From: Dokdonella fugitiva
GTDB taxonomy: Bacteria; Pseudomonadota; Gammaproteobacteria; Xanthomonadales; Rhodanobacteraceae
NCBI RefSeq assembly: GCF_014138265.1
Contig: NZ_JACGXL010000002.1
Coordinates: 186,001-250,000, forward strand
Direction of reading: 5' to 3'
Length of the DNA: 64,000 nt
Shown here: in pieces, positions 54,016 through 63,368 of the stretch
Layout: every line of letters starts with the position of its first letter
Numbering within the stretch: the stretch's first letter is position 1
The notes under the pieces: generated by a model
Told to the model about the DNA's origin: nothing
Database searches by the model: none
The model's input: only the letters and a program-made list of their open reading frames with translations
Made by a program: the position numbers and the translations under genes

Positions 54016-55373
54016 ATTCCGATCGCAACGACGAACAGCTCGAGCAGGTCCGGGGCGAGATCCGCGCCGCTGCGGCGACCCTGCGCGATCGTCCACGGCT
54101 CGCGCCGTCGGCACCCGCGCCGGCTGCGGGCGCCGACGGCATCGAAGCGGCGCGCCGCAGCTACCGCATCGCCGAACTCACCGATCCGCCGTATCACGCG
54201 TTCGTCGAACACGCGTTCCGCGCCCTGCTCAAGCGCGCGCCGACGCCCGTCGAAGCCTCCGCACAGCTGGATCTGCTCGGACGTGGAGCGAGCAAGACCG
54301 AAGTGCTCGGCAACCTGCGCTGGTCGGCCGAAGGCCGCCGCGTCGGCGTCGGCGTCGCCGGCCTGCTGCCGCGCTACCTGCTCGCCAAGCTCGGCCGCGT
54401 GCCGCTGCTCGGCTACCTCGTCGAAGGGGCCGTCGCCTTCGCCGCGCTGCCGCTGCTCGCGCGCCAGCTGCGTGCGGCCGATGCGGCGATATCCGCCGGC
54501 GACAGCGCGCTTGGCGCCGGGCAAAAGGCGCTTGCCGCGCGCGCCGACGTGCTGAACCAGCGCATCGACGACCTGCGTGGCCTCGCGCACGAACTCGGCC
54601 TCGCGCGCGACGAACTGATCCGCACCCTCAACATGATCGACGAGGGCTTGCGCGCACGCGCGTCCGCGACCGAAGTCGCGCTCGACGACCTCGCCCGGCG
54701 CCAGCACGACCTCGAAGGCGTGCGCCGCGACGAACTCGAGTTCGTGCGCCGGCGCGTGTACGTGATGGATCGCTGGTTCGAGGCGCTGCGAGGCGCGCTG
54801 GACGAAGTGGAGTTGGCGGCCGGGCGCCGCGACGCGCGCGTGCGCGAGTTCGAGGCACGCACGCGCGACGCGATCACTGCCGCCGACGGCGGAGCGAGCG
54901 CGGCGCGTCTCGATCGCTGGCTCGACGCGCTCCAGCCCGCGTGCGCCGCAGGCGCGCGCGTGGTCACGATCGGCGACGACGACTGGAACGAACGGCTCGC
55001 CGCGCGCGGCGCGATCGCGACTTCGTTCGCGGGTACGCGTGCCGGCGATGGCCCCGGGCTGCGCGACGCGCTCGCGCACGTCGAGGACAGCTGCCTCGGC
55101 GCGCTGGTCGCACCCGCGTTTCCCGCGCTGCTGCGCGCGATTCCCGCCGACGAGTTCGTCGATGCGGCGACGCGCGTGCTGCAACCGGGTGGACTGCTGC
55201 TGCTCGGCTTCGCCCACGAACCCGTGCTCGCCGCCGCGCTCGCCGGCGACATCGTGCCTGCGGTGCAACCGGGCGTGCTCGCGACGACGCTCTCCGTGGC
55301 CGGGTATTCGACCCGCCGCATCGACGCCGCCGACGGCACGCCGGCCCTGCTCGCGTGGAGGGAGTCGCACTGA
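54012..55373 (+). CDS. DUF4214 plus coiled coil plus methyltransferase-like protein
   Basis: The GTG at 54012 overlaps the previous stop. The 453 residues contain a DUF4214-type helical module (about 55-105: YHAFVEHAFRALLKRAPTPVEASAQLDLLGRGASKTEVLGNL), then a hydrophobic hairpin. A long coiled coil (about 150-285, many E/R/L heptads) follows. The C-terminal fold has VVTIGDDDWNERLAARG and AATRVLQPGGLLLLGF, resembling the end of a SAM methyltransferase, but the SAM-binding G-x-G is not evident. DUF4214 proteins are common in polysaccharide clusters. Role probably in glycan chain modification or length control; unproven. Confidence 0.75.
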   Translation: MNSDRNDEQLEQVRGEIRAAAATLRDRPRLAPSAPAPAAGADGIEAARRSYRIAELTDPPYHAFVEHAFRALLKRAPTPVEASAQLDLLGRGASKTEVLGNLRWSAEGRRVGVGVAGLLPRYLLAKLGRVPLLGYLVEGAVAFAALPLLARQLRAADAAISAGDSALGAGQKALAARADVLNQRIDDLRGLAHELGLARDELIRTLNMIDEGLRARASATEVALDDLARRQHDLEGVRRDELEFVRRRVYVMDRWFEALRGALDEVELAAGRRDARVREFEARTRDAITAADGGASAARLDRWLDALQPACAAGARVVTIGDDDWNERLAARGAIATSFAGTRAGDGPGLRDALAHVEDSCLGALVAPAFPALLRAIPADEFVDAATRVLQPGGLLLLGFAHEPVLAAALAGDIVPAVQPGVLATTLSVAGYSTRRIDAADGTPALLAWRESH

Positions 55374-55949
55374 ATGGACGCACTCGCTTCCCTCGCCGAG
55401 GCATCCGGCCGGCTGCGCACACAGGCAGCGGACGACGCGTTGCTGCGCCGCTGGCAGACCCGTGCGACCGTGTGGGCGGCCAGCTGCGACGCTGCCGGCT
55501 CGCCGGTCCTGCTCGACGCGTTCCATGCCTGTCTTTCCCATTGCGATGCCGCCGCACGCCTGCTCGTCCTCGACCCCGGCGCCGAAGCGGCGGTAGCCGC
55601 CGCCTCGAGCCGCGGCATCGACGCGCACGTCGAGTGCGTGGGCGACGCCGCCGACGCTCGCAAGGCGGCGCTGCTCGCCGCGGACGCGCTCGTCGTCTGC
55701 GGCGGCGGCGCCGCGTTCGTGCTCGACGCCCTCGCCGTCGGCACGCCGGTCACCGGCGTCGAATGCGCCGCCACCATGGACGCCGCCGGCGACGCGGCGC
55801 TGCTGTGGCGCGCGGGCGACCCCGCCGCCGAGCTGATCGCGGCGACCGTGGAGCGCTTGCGCGCGGACGCGCCGCTGCGCGCACGGCTGCGCGCGCGCGG
55901 CCACGCACGCATATCCCGCATCGCTGCGCCATCGGAGTCGCCCGCATGA
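55374..55949 (+). CDS. Short GT-B-like protein (C-terminal half only)
   Basis: A 191-residue protein beginning directly after the previous stop. It resembles only the nucleotide-sugar half of a GT4 enzyme: VLLDAFHACLSHCDAAARLLVLDPGAE, ADALVVCGGGAAFVLDALAVGTPVTGVE, then AELIAATVERLRADAPLRARL. The E-x7-E motif is missing and no acceptor half is present. It may be a remnant, or act with the neighbouring GT4 enzymes. The next gene starts inside its stop (ATGA). Confidence 0.6.
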   Translation: MDALASLAEASGRLRTQAADDALLRRWQTRATVWAASCDAAGSPVLLDAFHACLSHCDAAARLLVLDPGAEAAVAAASSRGIDAHVECVGDAADARKAALLAADALVVCGGGAAFVLDALAVGTPVTGVECAATMDAAGDAALLWRAGDPAAELIAATVERLRADAPLRARLRARGHARISRIAAPSESPA

Positions 55950-57139
55950 CGCGCATCGCGATCGTCGTGCAGCGGTGCGACGAATCGGTGGTCGGTGGTT
56001 CCGAAGCCCTCGCCTGGCAGTACGCACGCCTGCTTTCGGATCGCTTCGACGTCGAGGTGCTGAGTTCGACCGCGATCGACTACGTGAGCTGGCGCGACGA
56101 GCTGCCTTCGGGCGTGCGCCTGCGCGACGGCATTCCCGTGCGCCGTTTCCCCACGCTGTTCGAACGCGGCCCTTACTGGTACGGCCTGCACCAGCGCATG
56201 ATGCTCGAGGTGCAACCGTTCGCAGCGCCGCGCGACGGCGCGCCCCTCGCATGGCGCGAGGCGCTGCAGGACGAGTACGTGCGGTTCCAGGGGCCGTGCT
56301 GTCCCGGCCTCGACGACTGGCTGCGCGACCACCACCCCGATTACGCCGCCGTGCTGTTCTGCACCTATCTCTATCCGACCACCTACTTCGGCATCGCCGA
56401 AGTGCCTGCGCACAAGACGCTGTTCGTGCCGACGCTGCACGACGAGCCGACCGCCTACCTGCCCGCATTCGCGCAACGCTACGCCGCGCACCGCAACCGC
56501 ATCTGGCTCACCGCCGCCGAGCAGCGCACGGCGGCACGCATCTGGGGCTATGACGAGGGCGACGTGATCGGCATGGCCGTCGAACACAGCGAATCGGCGA
56601 TGCCGGAGTCGCGTGCGCGGCCGTACCTCCTGTACTGCGGCCGCATCGAGGCCGGCAAGGGTTGCGACGAACTCGTGCGCGCGATGGAGCGCGTCGCCGA
56701 TCGCGGCCTCACCCTCGTGCTGACCGGCGTGGACAACATGGGCCTGCCGCGCCAGCCGTGGATCGAGTACCTCGGCTTCGTCGACGAGCGGCGCAAGTTC
56801 GAACTCATGGCCGGTGCCACCGCGTTCGTGCTGCCCTCGCAGTACGAGAGCTTCAGCATCGTCACGCTGGAGGCGATGGCGCAGCGCGTACCCGTACTCG
56901 TCAACGGCCGTTGCGACGTCATGCGCGAGCACATCGAGCGTTCCGGCGCGGGATTCCACTACGACGGCCTCGACGACATGGTCGCGAAGATCGGCCGGAT
57001 CGCCACGCTGGATTCAGGCGAGCGCGCCCGCATCGGCGCCGCGGGCCGCGAGTATGTGCTGGCGAACTACCGCGAGGAGCGCGTGCGAGCGCGCCTGGTC
57101 GAGCAGGTCGAACGCGTCATCGGCGCAGCTGCAGGCTGA
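55946..57139 (+). CDS. GT4-family glycosyltransferase
   Basis: A 397-residue GT-B protein: N-terminal IAIVVQRCDESVVGGSEALAWQYARLL, acceptor-side FVPTLHDEPTAYLP, C-terminal YLLYCGRIEAGKGCDELVRAM and GATAFVLPSQYESFSIVTLEAMAQRVPVLVNG (E-x7-E). DVMREHIERSGAGFHYDG binds the sugar nucleotide phosphate. Coupled to its upstream neighbour by ATGA and followed after four bases by another GT4. Sugar specificity cannot be read. Confidence 0.9.
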   Translation: MTRIAIVVQRCDESVVGGSEALAWQYARLLSDRFDVEVLSSTAIDYVSWRDELPSGVRLRDGIPVRRFPTLFERGPYWYGLHQRMMLEVQPFAAPRDGAPLAWREALQDEYVRFQGPCCPGLDDWLRDHHPDYAAVLFCTYLYPTTYFGIAEVPAHKTLFVPTLHDEPTAYLPAFAQRYAAHRNRIWLTAAEQRTAARIWGYDEGDVIGMAVEHSESAMPESRARPYLLYCGRIEAGKGCDELVRAMERVADRGLTLVLTGVDNMGLPRQPWIEYLGFVDERRKFELMAGATAFVLPSQYESFSIVTLEAMAQRVPVLVNGRCDVMREHIERSGAGFHYDGLDDMVAKIGRIATLDSGERARIGAAGREYVLANYREERVRARLVEQVERVIGAAAG

Positions 57140-57143
57140 AATC

Positions 57144-58544
57144 ATGGCGCATATCTACATCGACCTGACCACGAGCATCCGCTGGCGCCGTCCGCCGGTC
57201 GGCATCGTGCGCGTCGAGCGCGAATTCGCCCTGCACTGCCTCCGGCACGAGCCGGGAACGGTGTTCTGCGAGATCGATGCGGCGGGCGAGTATCGCGCGA
57301 TCGAACCGGCCCAGGCATCCCTGATCCTCGACGACGCCTGGTGCCGAGCCGAGCCGGTCGCGGCGATCGGCGCGCACGTCGCCGCCGCGACTTTGGCGCC
57401 CGTGCGCGGGCGCGTACAGCGCCTGTTCGACTGGCTCGCCGCGCGCGGGCCGAAGCTCGTGCCGACCGCGGCGTACCCGCTGTTGCGCGATCTCGGCCGC
57501 GTACTCGTCGACCACCACGCGGCGTTCGTGCGCCATCGCGCCGCGAGGAAGGCCTTGCGCGAGGCAGCGGCGCCCGCCACGACCTCGGTGCCGCAAGCCG
57601 TCGCGCCGCGCATCGAGCCGACGCCGCAGGACCTGTTCTTCTCGATCGGCCTGCAGTGGCACCACGGCGCGATCCACGCCTGGCGCCTCAAGCAACGCAC
57701 CGGCATGCGCGTGATCGAAGCGTGCTACGACACGATCCCGATCGACTATCCCGAATACGCCGGCAGCGCGAAGCAGCCGTTTTCCGAGCATTTCACCACG
57801 ATCGCGCACACTGCCGACGTCGTCTTCGCGATCTCCGACACGTCCAACGCCGATCTCGCCGCGTTCTACCGCCGTGTCGGCCTGTTCGAGGTGCCGCCGA
57901 TCCGCACCGTGCACCTCGCCACGCCGGAAGTGCATCGCGACGCCGACGTCGACGCGCTCGCCGAGGACGAGCGGGCGGCGCTGGACGCGCTCGCCGCGCG
58001 CGACTACGTGCTCTACGTGAGCACGTTCGAGACGCGCAAGAACCATCGCGTGCTGTTGCAGGTGTGGAAGGAGCTGTACCGCCGCCGCGGCGAGGCCTGC
58101 CCGACGCTCGTCGTCGTCGGCATGTTCGGCTGGGGCGTCAACGACCTGTGGGCCGAGATGCAGGCGAGCGAGGTGTGGGAAGCCGGACGCATCGTCCTGC
58201 TACACCACGTCTCCGACGCGCTGCTCGCGCACCTGTACCGCGGCTGCGCATTCACCGTGTTCCCGTCGATCTACGAGGGCTGGGGACTGGCCGCGACCGA
58301 GAGCCTCGCCTACGGCAAGCTCGCGATCGTGTCCGATGCGCCGGCGTTGCGCGAGGCGACGCAGGGCCTGTGTCCGACGATCCATCCCTTCGATTTCCCG
58401 CGCTGGCACGAGGCGATCGCGCATTATCTCGACGATGCGGGCGCGCGCGCCGAGGCCGAAGCGCGCATCCGCGCGACGTACGTGCCGCGCCACTGGAGCG
58501 ACTTCGCGGTCGACCTGCTCGCCGCGGCGAGGACGCGGCCATGA
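57144..58544 (+). CDS. GT4-family glycosyltransferase
   Basis: A 466-residue enzyme. The N-terminus IYIDLTTSIRWRRPPVGIVRVEREFA is typical of mannosyltransferase-like GT4 enzymes from O-antigen clusters. It continues with RVIEACYDTIPIDYPEYAG, YVLYVSTFETRKNHRVLLQVW, VVVGMFGWGVNDL and GCAFTVFPSIYEGWGLAATESLAYGKLAIVSDA (E-x7-E). The insertion around residues 95-150 is Ala/Arg-rich. The stop overlaps the next start by ATGA. Confidence 0.9.
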   Translation: MAHIYIDLTTSIRWRRPPVGIVRVEREFALHCLRHEPGTVFCEIDAAGEYRAIEPAQASLILDDAWCRAEPVAAIGAHVAAATLAPVRGRVQRLFDWLAARGPKLVPTAAYPLLRDLGRVLVDHHAAFVRHRAARKALREAAAPATTSVPQAVAPRIEPTPQDLFFSIGLQWHHGAIHAWRLKQRTGMRVIEACYDTIPIDYPEYAGSAKQPFSEHFTTIAHTADVVFAISDTSNADLAAFYRRVGLFEVPPIRTVHLATPEVHRDADVDALAEDERAALDALAARDYVLYVSTFETRKNHRVLLQVWKELYRRRGEACPTLVVVGMFGWGVNDLWAEMQASEVWEAGRIVLLHHVSDALLAHLYRGCAFTVFPSIYEGWGLAATESLAYGKLAIVSDAPALREATQGLCPTIHPFDFPRWHEAIAHYLDDAGARAEAEARIRATYVPRHWSDFAVDLLAAARTRP

Positions 58545-59767
58545 AGCGCATCGTCCAGCTCACGACCTATCCGCTGAAGTCGCCCCGCCACGGTGGCCAA
58601 CTGCGCTGCGCGGCGATCCGCGCCTGCTATCGCGAACTCGGCTTCGAGGTCGCGACGATCGCCGCGATCCACGGTACCGACTACCGCCCGTCCGACCTCG
58701 AGGGCGACGACCTCGTCCTGCCGGCGGACCACGCCGCGTTCGACCCGCGCCTCGCGCGCTTCATCGACCTGCAGAGCGGCGAGCTGATCGCCGCCGACGA
58801 CGGTGCGACCTGGCGCGCGTTCGCGCGCACGCTCGACCGGCTCGCCCCGGACGTGATCGCGCTCGAACAACCGTGGCTGTACCCCGCCGCGCGCCGCTGG
58901 ATCGACGCGCGCATCGCTTCGGGTGCCGCGGTGCCGCGCCTCGTCTATTCTTCGCAGAACGTCGAGGGAAAGCTCAAGCGCGACGAGCGTCCCGAAGGCG
59001 CGCGCGACGCGCTGCAGGACGACGCGGTCGCGCGCGTGGAACGACTCGAACGCGAAGCGGTGTGCCACGCCGACCTCGTCGTCGCGTGCACCGACGAGGA
59101 GCTGGCGGAGCTGCGCGCGATGGACGACGCGCCGCAGTCGCGCGCGTGGATCGTCGCGCACAATGCGATCGCGCCGTTCGAGGCGGATCCGCAGCGCGTC
59201 GCCGACGTTCGTCGCCGCCTCGGACTCGACCGCTACGCGTTGTTCGTCGGCAGTGCGCACCCGCCGAACGCCGACGGTTTCTGGCGCATGCTCGCGCCCT
59301 CGCTGGCGTTCCTGCGGCCGGACGAACGCATCGTCGTCGTCGGTGGCGTCGTCAACTACCTGCGCCAGCACCGCGTCTATCGCGCGTGGCCCGCGATCGA
59401 CGAACCGCGCCTCGTCACGCCGGGCGAGCTCGATCGCGACGATCTCGTCGCGCTGCTCGGCGGCGCACACGTGGTACTGCTGCCGATCACCACCGGCGGC
59501 GGTTCCAATCTGAAGACCGCCGAAGCGATCTACAGCGGTCGGCCCGTGCTGGCGACGCCGCACGCGCTGCGCGGCTATGGCGACGCCGCACATTGGCCGA
59601 CGGTGACGGTCGCGGCGAGCACCGATGTGTACCGGCGATCGCTGCGCGCGATGCTCGATCGCGATACGCCGCCGCTCCCGGCGGACTACGCATCGATCCG
59701 CGAGGAAGTCACCTGGCAGCGCAGCCTGGCACCGCTCGCACACGCGGTTAGCGCGCTCGCGCCGTAG
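58541..59767 (+). CDS. GT4-family glycosyltransferase
   Basis: A 408-residue GT-B protein (MKRIVQLTTYPLKSPRHGGQLRCAAIRACYREL). It has VYSSQNVEGKLKRDE, YALFVGSAHPPNADGFWRML, LGGAHVVLLPITTGGGSNLKTAEAIYSGRPVLATPHALRG and a C-terminal helix. The GGGSNLK segment replaces the usual S-x-x-E-G-F, as in the glycosyltransferase subfamily 4 with the TGxGsk motif. Last transferase of the plus-strand series, two bases before the acyltransferase. Confidence 0.88.
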   Translation: MKRIVQLTTYPLKSPRHGGQLRCAAIRACYRELGFEVATIAAIHGTDYRPSDLEGDDLVLPADHAAFDPRLARFIDLQSGELIAADDGATWRAFARTLDRLAPDVIALEQPWLYPAARRWIDARIASGAAVPRLVYSSQNVEGKLKRDERPEGARDALQDDAVARVERLEREAVCHADLVVACTDEELAELRAMDDAPQSRAWIVAHNAIAPFEADPQRVADVRRRLGLDRYALFVGSAHPPNADGFWRMLAPSLAFLRPDERIVVVGGVVNYLRQHRVYRAWPAIDEPRLVTPGELDRDDLVALLGGAHVVLLPITTGGGSNLKTAEAIYSGRPVLATPHALRGYGDAAHWPTVTVAASTDVYRRSLRAMLDRDTPPLPADYASIREEVTWQRSLAPLAHAVSALAP

Positions 59768-59769
59768 CC

Positions 59770-60960
59770 GTGGTGCGCCAACCCGATCGCTTGCGCGACG
59801 CGATGGACGGCTCGTCCACGCAACCGCTCGAATTCGTGCAGGCGTTGCGCGGAATCGCGGCGCTGCTCGTCGTCCTCTGGCACGCGAGCATCTACCTGGG
59901 CCCATATGGCACGGGCATCGGCGGCAGGCTGTTCGGGTCGGGGGGGTCGATGGGCGTCGACCTGTTCTTCCTGATCAGTGGCTTCATCATGGTGCACACG
60001 ACGCGCGCCAGCGACGGTTCGTGGAAGGATGCGGCCGTGTTCGCCATCAAGCGCGCCAGCCGCATTTGGCCGGTATGGGTCGTCGCGCTCGTGTTGTGCG
60101 TGCTATCCCGCTCGGATGCCCATGCATTCTTGGTCGATCCCGGAAAGCGTTCGTGGCTGCTGCATTCCCTGGTGTTCGTGCCCGCACCGGGTGCGCCGTC
60201 GGACTTCGCGCCCATCTACGGTTTCCCCGTGCTCGGCGTCGGCTGGACGCTCAACTACGAGATGTACTTCTACGCGATCTTCGCCGCGTCGATGCTGTTC
60301 GCCCGCTGGCGCTGGCATGCGTTCTTCGCCTGGATCGTCGCGACCATCCTGTTGCTGCCGTATTGCGCCGGACATCTCGTGACGACCGCGGACTGGGGGG
60401 GACTCGCCGCTTCCGGCAACGCGCATCGATTCCAGGTGCACTATCTCGACCTGGCGACCAACCCGCTGGTCCTGCTGTTCGTCGCCGGCGTGCTCATCGG
60501 CTTGCTCCATGGTTCGCGCCATGCCGTCGGCAATGCGCGCGTGCTGAAGATCCTGTGCCTGGCAGTGACTGTCGGCGCGGTGCTGCAGTACGCGATGCAG
60601 TGGCGCGTCGGCCACGGAGTCGGTCGGTGTGGCGTTTCGCTGGGCCCGCTGCTGCTGGTGTACTGCATGGCGAGCAAGCGCATCGCCATGCCCGTGCCGC
60701 GCTGGCTCGTCGGCCTCGGCAACATGTCGTTTTCCCTGTACCTGCTGCATCCGATCGCGCTGGGCATCCTGCAATCCCTCGCGATCCGGCCCGGCCCGAA
60801 TCATGGATGGGCCGCGATACTCCTCATGATGGCCTTGTCCGTCGCCCTCGCTGCGCTGTCGTACTTCGTGATCGAACGGGGCCTGTGCGAGTGGCTCAAG
60901 GAAAAGATGTTGCGCTGGCTCCCTTCGCGGCCCGCGGCGAGCTGCGCCAGCACGGGCTGA
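59770..60960 (+). CDS. Membrane acyltransferase 3 family (OafA-like)
   Basis: Up to 396 residues from a GTG at 59770; an ATG at 59803 is an equally plausible start and still includes the conserved entry EFVQALRGIAALLVVLWHA with the catalytic His. About ten membrane helices follow (MGVDLFFLISGFIMVHTT, VGWTLNYEMYFYAIFAASMLF, LVGLGNMSFSLYLLHPIALGIL, the family's C-terminal signature). It likely O-acetylates surface glycan. Codon use is a little less GC3-biased than its neighbours. Its stop abuts the stop of the convergent phoQ-like gene with no gap. Confidence 0.9.
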   Translation: MVRQPDRLRDAMDGSSTQPLEFVQALRGIAALLVVLWHASIYLGPYGTGIGGRLFGSGGSMGVDLFFLISGFIMVHTTRASDGSWKDAAVFAIKRASRIWPVWVVALVLCVLSRSDAHAFLVDPGKRSWLLHSLVFVPAPGAPSDFAPIYGFPVLGVGWTLNYEMYFYAIFAASMLFARWRWHAFFAWIVATILLLPYCAGHLVTTADWGGLAASGNAHRFQVHYLDLATNPLVLLFVAGVLIGLLHGSRHAVGNARVLKILCLAVTVGAVLQYAMQWRVGHGVGRCGVSLGPLLLVYCMASKRIAMPVPRWLVGLGNMSFSLYLLHPIALGILQSLAIRPGPNHGWAAILLMMALSVALAALSYFVIERGLCEWLKEKMLRWLPSRPAASCASTG

Positions 60961-62352
60961 TCAGCGCACGCCGAGGCGCGTGACGAAGCGCGCGCCGCCG
61001 AGCGTCGGCGAACGGTCGACGACGAGTTCGCCGCGGTACGCGCGCACGATGTCCTGCACGATCGCCAGGCCGATGCCGTGGCCCTGCACGCGCTCGTCGC
61101 CGCGCACGCCGCGCTGCAGGAGATGCTCGACCTTGTCGTCGGGAATGCCCGGTCCGTCGTCCTCGACCGAGAACTCGAGGCCCGCGCGCCGCCCGCCGGC
61201 AGTCGCGAGCGGGCGGGCGTCGAGCAATACGCGCCGGCGCGCCCACTTGAATGCGTTCTCGAGCAGGTTGCCGAACAGCTCCATGAGGTCGCCCTGGTCG
61301 CCGTGGAAGCGCGCCGCGGGATCGATCTCGAACTCGCACAGCACGGACTTGCCCGCATAGACCTTCTCGAGGCTGCGCACGATCTCTTCCGCGTACGGTT
61401 CGATGAGCAGCGGCGCGGCGAACGTCTGGTGGCCCGAGGTCGCCGCGCGCGAGAGCTGGTAGGCGACGATCTCGTCCATGCGCCCGACCTGCTCGAGCAC
61501 GGTCCAGCGCAGCGATTCGCCGTCGCTGCCGGTTTCGAGCTGGCTGCGCATGACCGCGAGCGGCGTCTTCAGGCTGTGCGCGAGGTCGGACAGCGTGTTG
61601 CGGTAGCGCTTGACGCGGTCGCGCTCCGCTTCGATGAAGCTGTCGAGGCTGGTCGTGAGGCCGGACAGTTCGACCGGGTACTGGTTGCCGAGGTGCTCCT
61701 GCATGCCGCGCTCGACGCGCACGAGGTCGGTGGAGACACGGCGCAGCGGCGCGAGGCTCCAGCGCAGCACGGCGAGCAGCAACAGCAACAACGCCACGCC
61801 GAGCACCCCGAGCCAGGTCAGCAGGGTGCGCCGGAACACGTCGATCTGCGCACGCAGCGCGTCGCCGTCCTCGCCGACATAGAACGTCAGGTGCAGTGCG
61901 TCGCTCTTGCCGCCGCTGTTCCAGTCGACGCCTTGGGCGAGCACGAACAGGTCGCCCGCGGGGGTCTCGACCGGCCCGCGGAATTGCGCCGGCCCTCGCG
62001 GCAGGGGTTCGGTGAACGGCAGTTCGCGCCCGACCGCCGACGGCGAGCGCCAGCTGCCGTCCTTCGAGCCGAGGATCTTCGCGCCGACGATGCCGGCGTA
62101 GAGGCCACTCTGCGAAGGGCGGTCGAAACGCGGGTCCGGGCCGACCTCGGGCGGGATCAGCGCGCCCGCACGGGTCGTGTCGGACCCGGCGAGGTAGGCG
62201 TACATGTAGCCCTGCAGGCGCTCGCGCAACGAGCTCTCGGCCGCTTCGTAGAACGCGCGGTCGAGTGCGATGAAGGCGAGCGCGAGGAACGCGGCGAGCA
62301 CGAAGCCGGCCGCCGCGAGGGAGCGCGCTTGCAGCGACAGCGGGCGCGCCAC
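60961..62352 (-). CDS. phoQ: PhoQ-like sensor histidine kinase
   Basis: A 463-residue protein with two membrane helices (15-31; about 177-197) around a periplasmic sensor of about 140 residues. HAMP (LAPLRRVSTDLVRVERG), H-box His259 in LSDLAHSLKTPLAV, N-box ELFGNLLENAFKWA, and G-boxes VEDDGPGIPDD and GHGIGLAIVQDIV follow. The motif LAHSLKTPLAV is characteristic of the PhoQ group of Xanthomonadales and pseudomonads. It should phosphorylate the regulator encoded 10 bases upstream. The signal is probably divalent cations or membrane-active peptides, by homology. Confidence 0.88.
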   Translation of the reverse strand: MARPLSLQARSLAAAGFVLAAFLALAFIALDRAFYEAAESSLRERLQGYMYAYLAGSDTTRAGALIPPEVGPDPRFDRPSQSGLYAGIVGAKILGSKDGSWRSPSAVGRELPFTEPLPRGPAQFRGPVETPAGDLFVLAQGVDWNSGGKSDALHLTFYVGEDGDALRAQIDVFRRTLLTWLGVLGVALLLLLLAVLRWSLAPLRRVSTDLVRVERGMQEHLGNQYPVELSGLTTSLDSFIEAERDRVKRYRNTLSDLAHSLKTPLAVMRSQLETGSDGESLRWTVLEQVGRMDEIVAYQLSRAATSGHQTFAAPLLIEPYAEEIVRSLEKVYAGKSVLCEFEIDPAARFHGDQGDLMELFGNLLENAFKWARRRVLLDARPLATAGGRRAGLEFSVEDDGPGIPDDKVEHLLQRGVRGDERVQGHGIGLAIVQDIVRAYRGELVVDRSPTLGGARFVTRLGVR

Positions 62353-62362
62353 GTGCGCGGTC

Positions 62363-63079
62363 TCAGGCGTTTTCTGCCTGCGCGTTGTCGTCGACCGGGT
62401 TGTCGCTGCGCTCGAGCGCGAAGCGGTAGCCGCGGCCGCGCACCGTCTCGATCGGCTTGATCGCGTTGTCAGGGTCGAGCTTGCGGCGCAGGCGGCCGAT
62501 GAACACCTCGAGCACGTTCGAATCGCGGTCGAAGTCCTGCTGGTAGATGTGCTCGGTCAGGTCGGCCTTCGAGACGAGCTCACCGGCATGCAGCATGAGG
62601 TACTCGAGCACCTTGTATTCGTAGCTGGTCAGGTCGACCGTGCTGCCGTTGACCGCGACCGTCTGCGCGGTCGTGTCGAGCACGACCGGCCCGCACTCGA
62701 GCGTCGGTCGCGACCACCCGCTCGCGCGCCGCACGAGCGCATTGAGCCGGGCGAGCAGTTCCTCGACGTGGAACGGCTTGACCAGATAGTCGTCGGCGCC
62801 GTTCTTCAGCCCCTGCACCTTGTCCTGCCACGACGAGCGCGCGGTGAGGATCAGGATCGGATAGCGCTGCCCGGCCTCGCGCAGCTGCTTGACCAGATCC
62901 ATGCCGGACAGTTTCGGCAGGCCGAGATCGATGATCGCCACGTCGAACGGCACTTCGCGCCCGAGATAGAGGCCTTCCTCGCCGTCACCGGCCGCATCGA
63001 CCGCGAAGCCGTCGCGCTTGAGGCGCGCCGCGAGCGTTTCGCGCAGGGGTGCCTCGTCTTCCACCAAAAGTACGCGCAT
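62363..63079 (-). CDS. phoP: PhoP-like OmpR-family response regulator
   Basis: The ATG at 63079 follows GGAGG. The 238-residue protein has a receiver domain with Asp51 (VAIIDLGLP) and Lys101 (YLVKPF), and an OmpR winged helix (LTSYEYKVLEYLMLHAGELVSKADLTEHIY, NVLEVFIGRLRRKLD, IETVRGRGYRF). It is paired with the histidine kinase downstream and with a small PepSY protein 43 bases upstream. Confidence 0.92.
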   Translation of the reverse strand: MRVLLVEDEAPLRETLAARLKRDGFAVDAAGDGEEGLYLGREVPFDVAIIDLGLPKLSGMDLVKQLREAGQRYPILILTARSSWQDKVQGLKNGADDYLVKPFHVEELLARLNALVRRASGWSRPTLECGPVVLDTTAQTVAVNGSTVDLTSYEYKVLEYLMLHAGELVSKADLTEHIYQQDFDRDSNVLEVFIGRLRRKLDPDNAIKPIETVRGRGYRFALERSDNPVDDNAQAENA

Positions 63080-63122
63080 GTGTCCTCCGTCAGTCTCGTC
63101 CGTGCCCGCGCCGATGTGCCGC

Positions 63123-63356
63123 CTACTGCTCGGCCTGCACCTGCACGATGCGCACCTGGCCATCGCGGGTCAGGATCTTGATGCGATACACCTTGCGCTT
63201 GCCGACATTGAGCGCCTGCACCGACAGCACCTTGCCGCCCACTTCCTGCTGCGCCTGCGCCACCGCTTCCTGCACGCTGATCTCGCGCGCGTGCGCTACC
63301 GTCGCGGCGAGGACAGCGCAGAACAGGAGCAGCCGGCGATTTCGATTGGTTCGCAT
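63123..63356 (-). CDS. Small periplasmic PepSY-like protein
   Basis: From the ATG at 63356 the product is 77 residues; a GTG at 63359 is an alternative. A signal peptide (NRRLLLFCAVLAATVAHA) is followed by a single PepSY-like fold: ISVQEAVAQAQQEVGGKVLSVQALNVGKRKVYRIKILT. PepSY domains are often encoded next to two-component systems and may modulate the sensor. First gene of PepSY-phoP-phoQ. A good -10 (TATGAT, minus strand at 63369-63374) puts transcription start only about six bases from the ATG. Confidence 0.85.
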   Translation of the reverse strand: MRTNRNRRLLLFCAVLAATVAHAREISVQEAVAQAQQEVGGKVLSVQALNVGKRKVYRIKILTRDGQVRIVQVQAEQ

Positions 63357-63368
63357 CACTCCGTCCGC

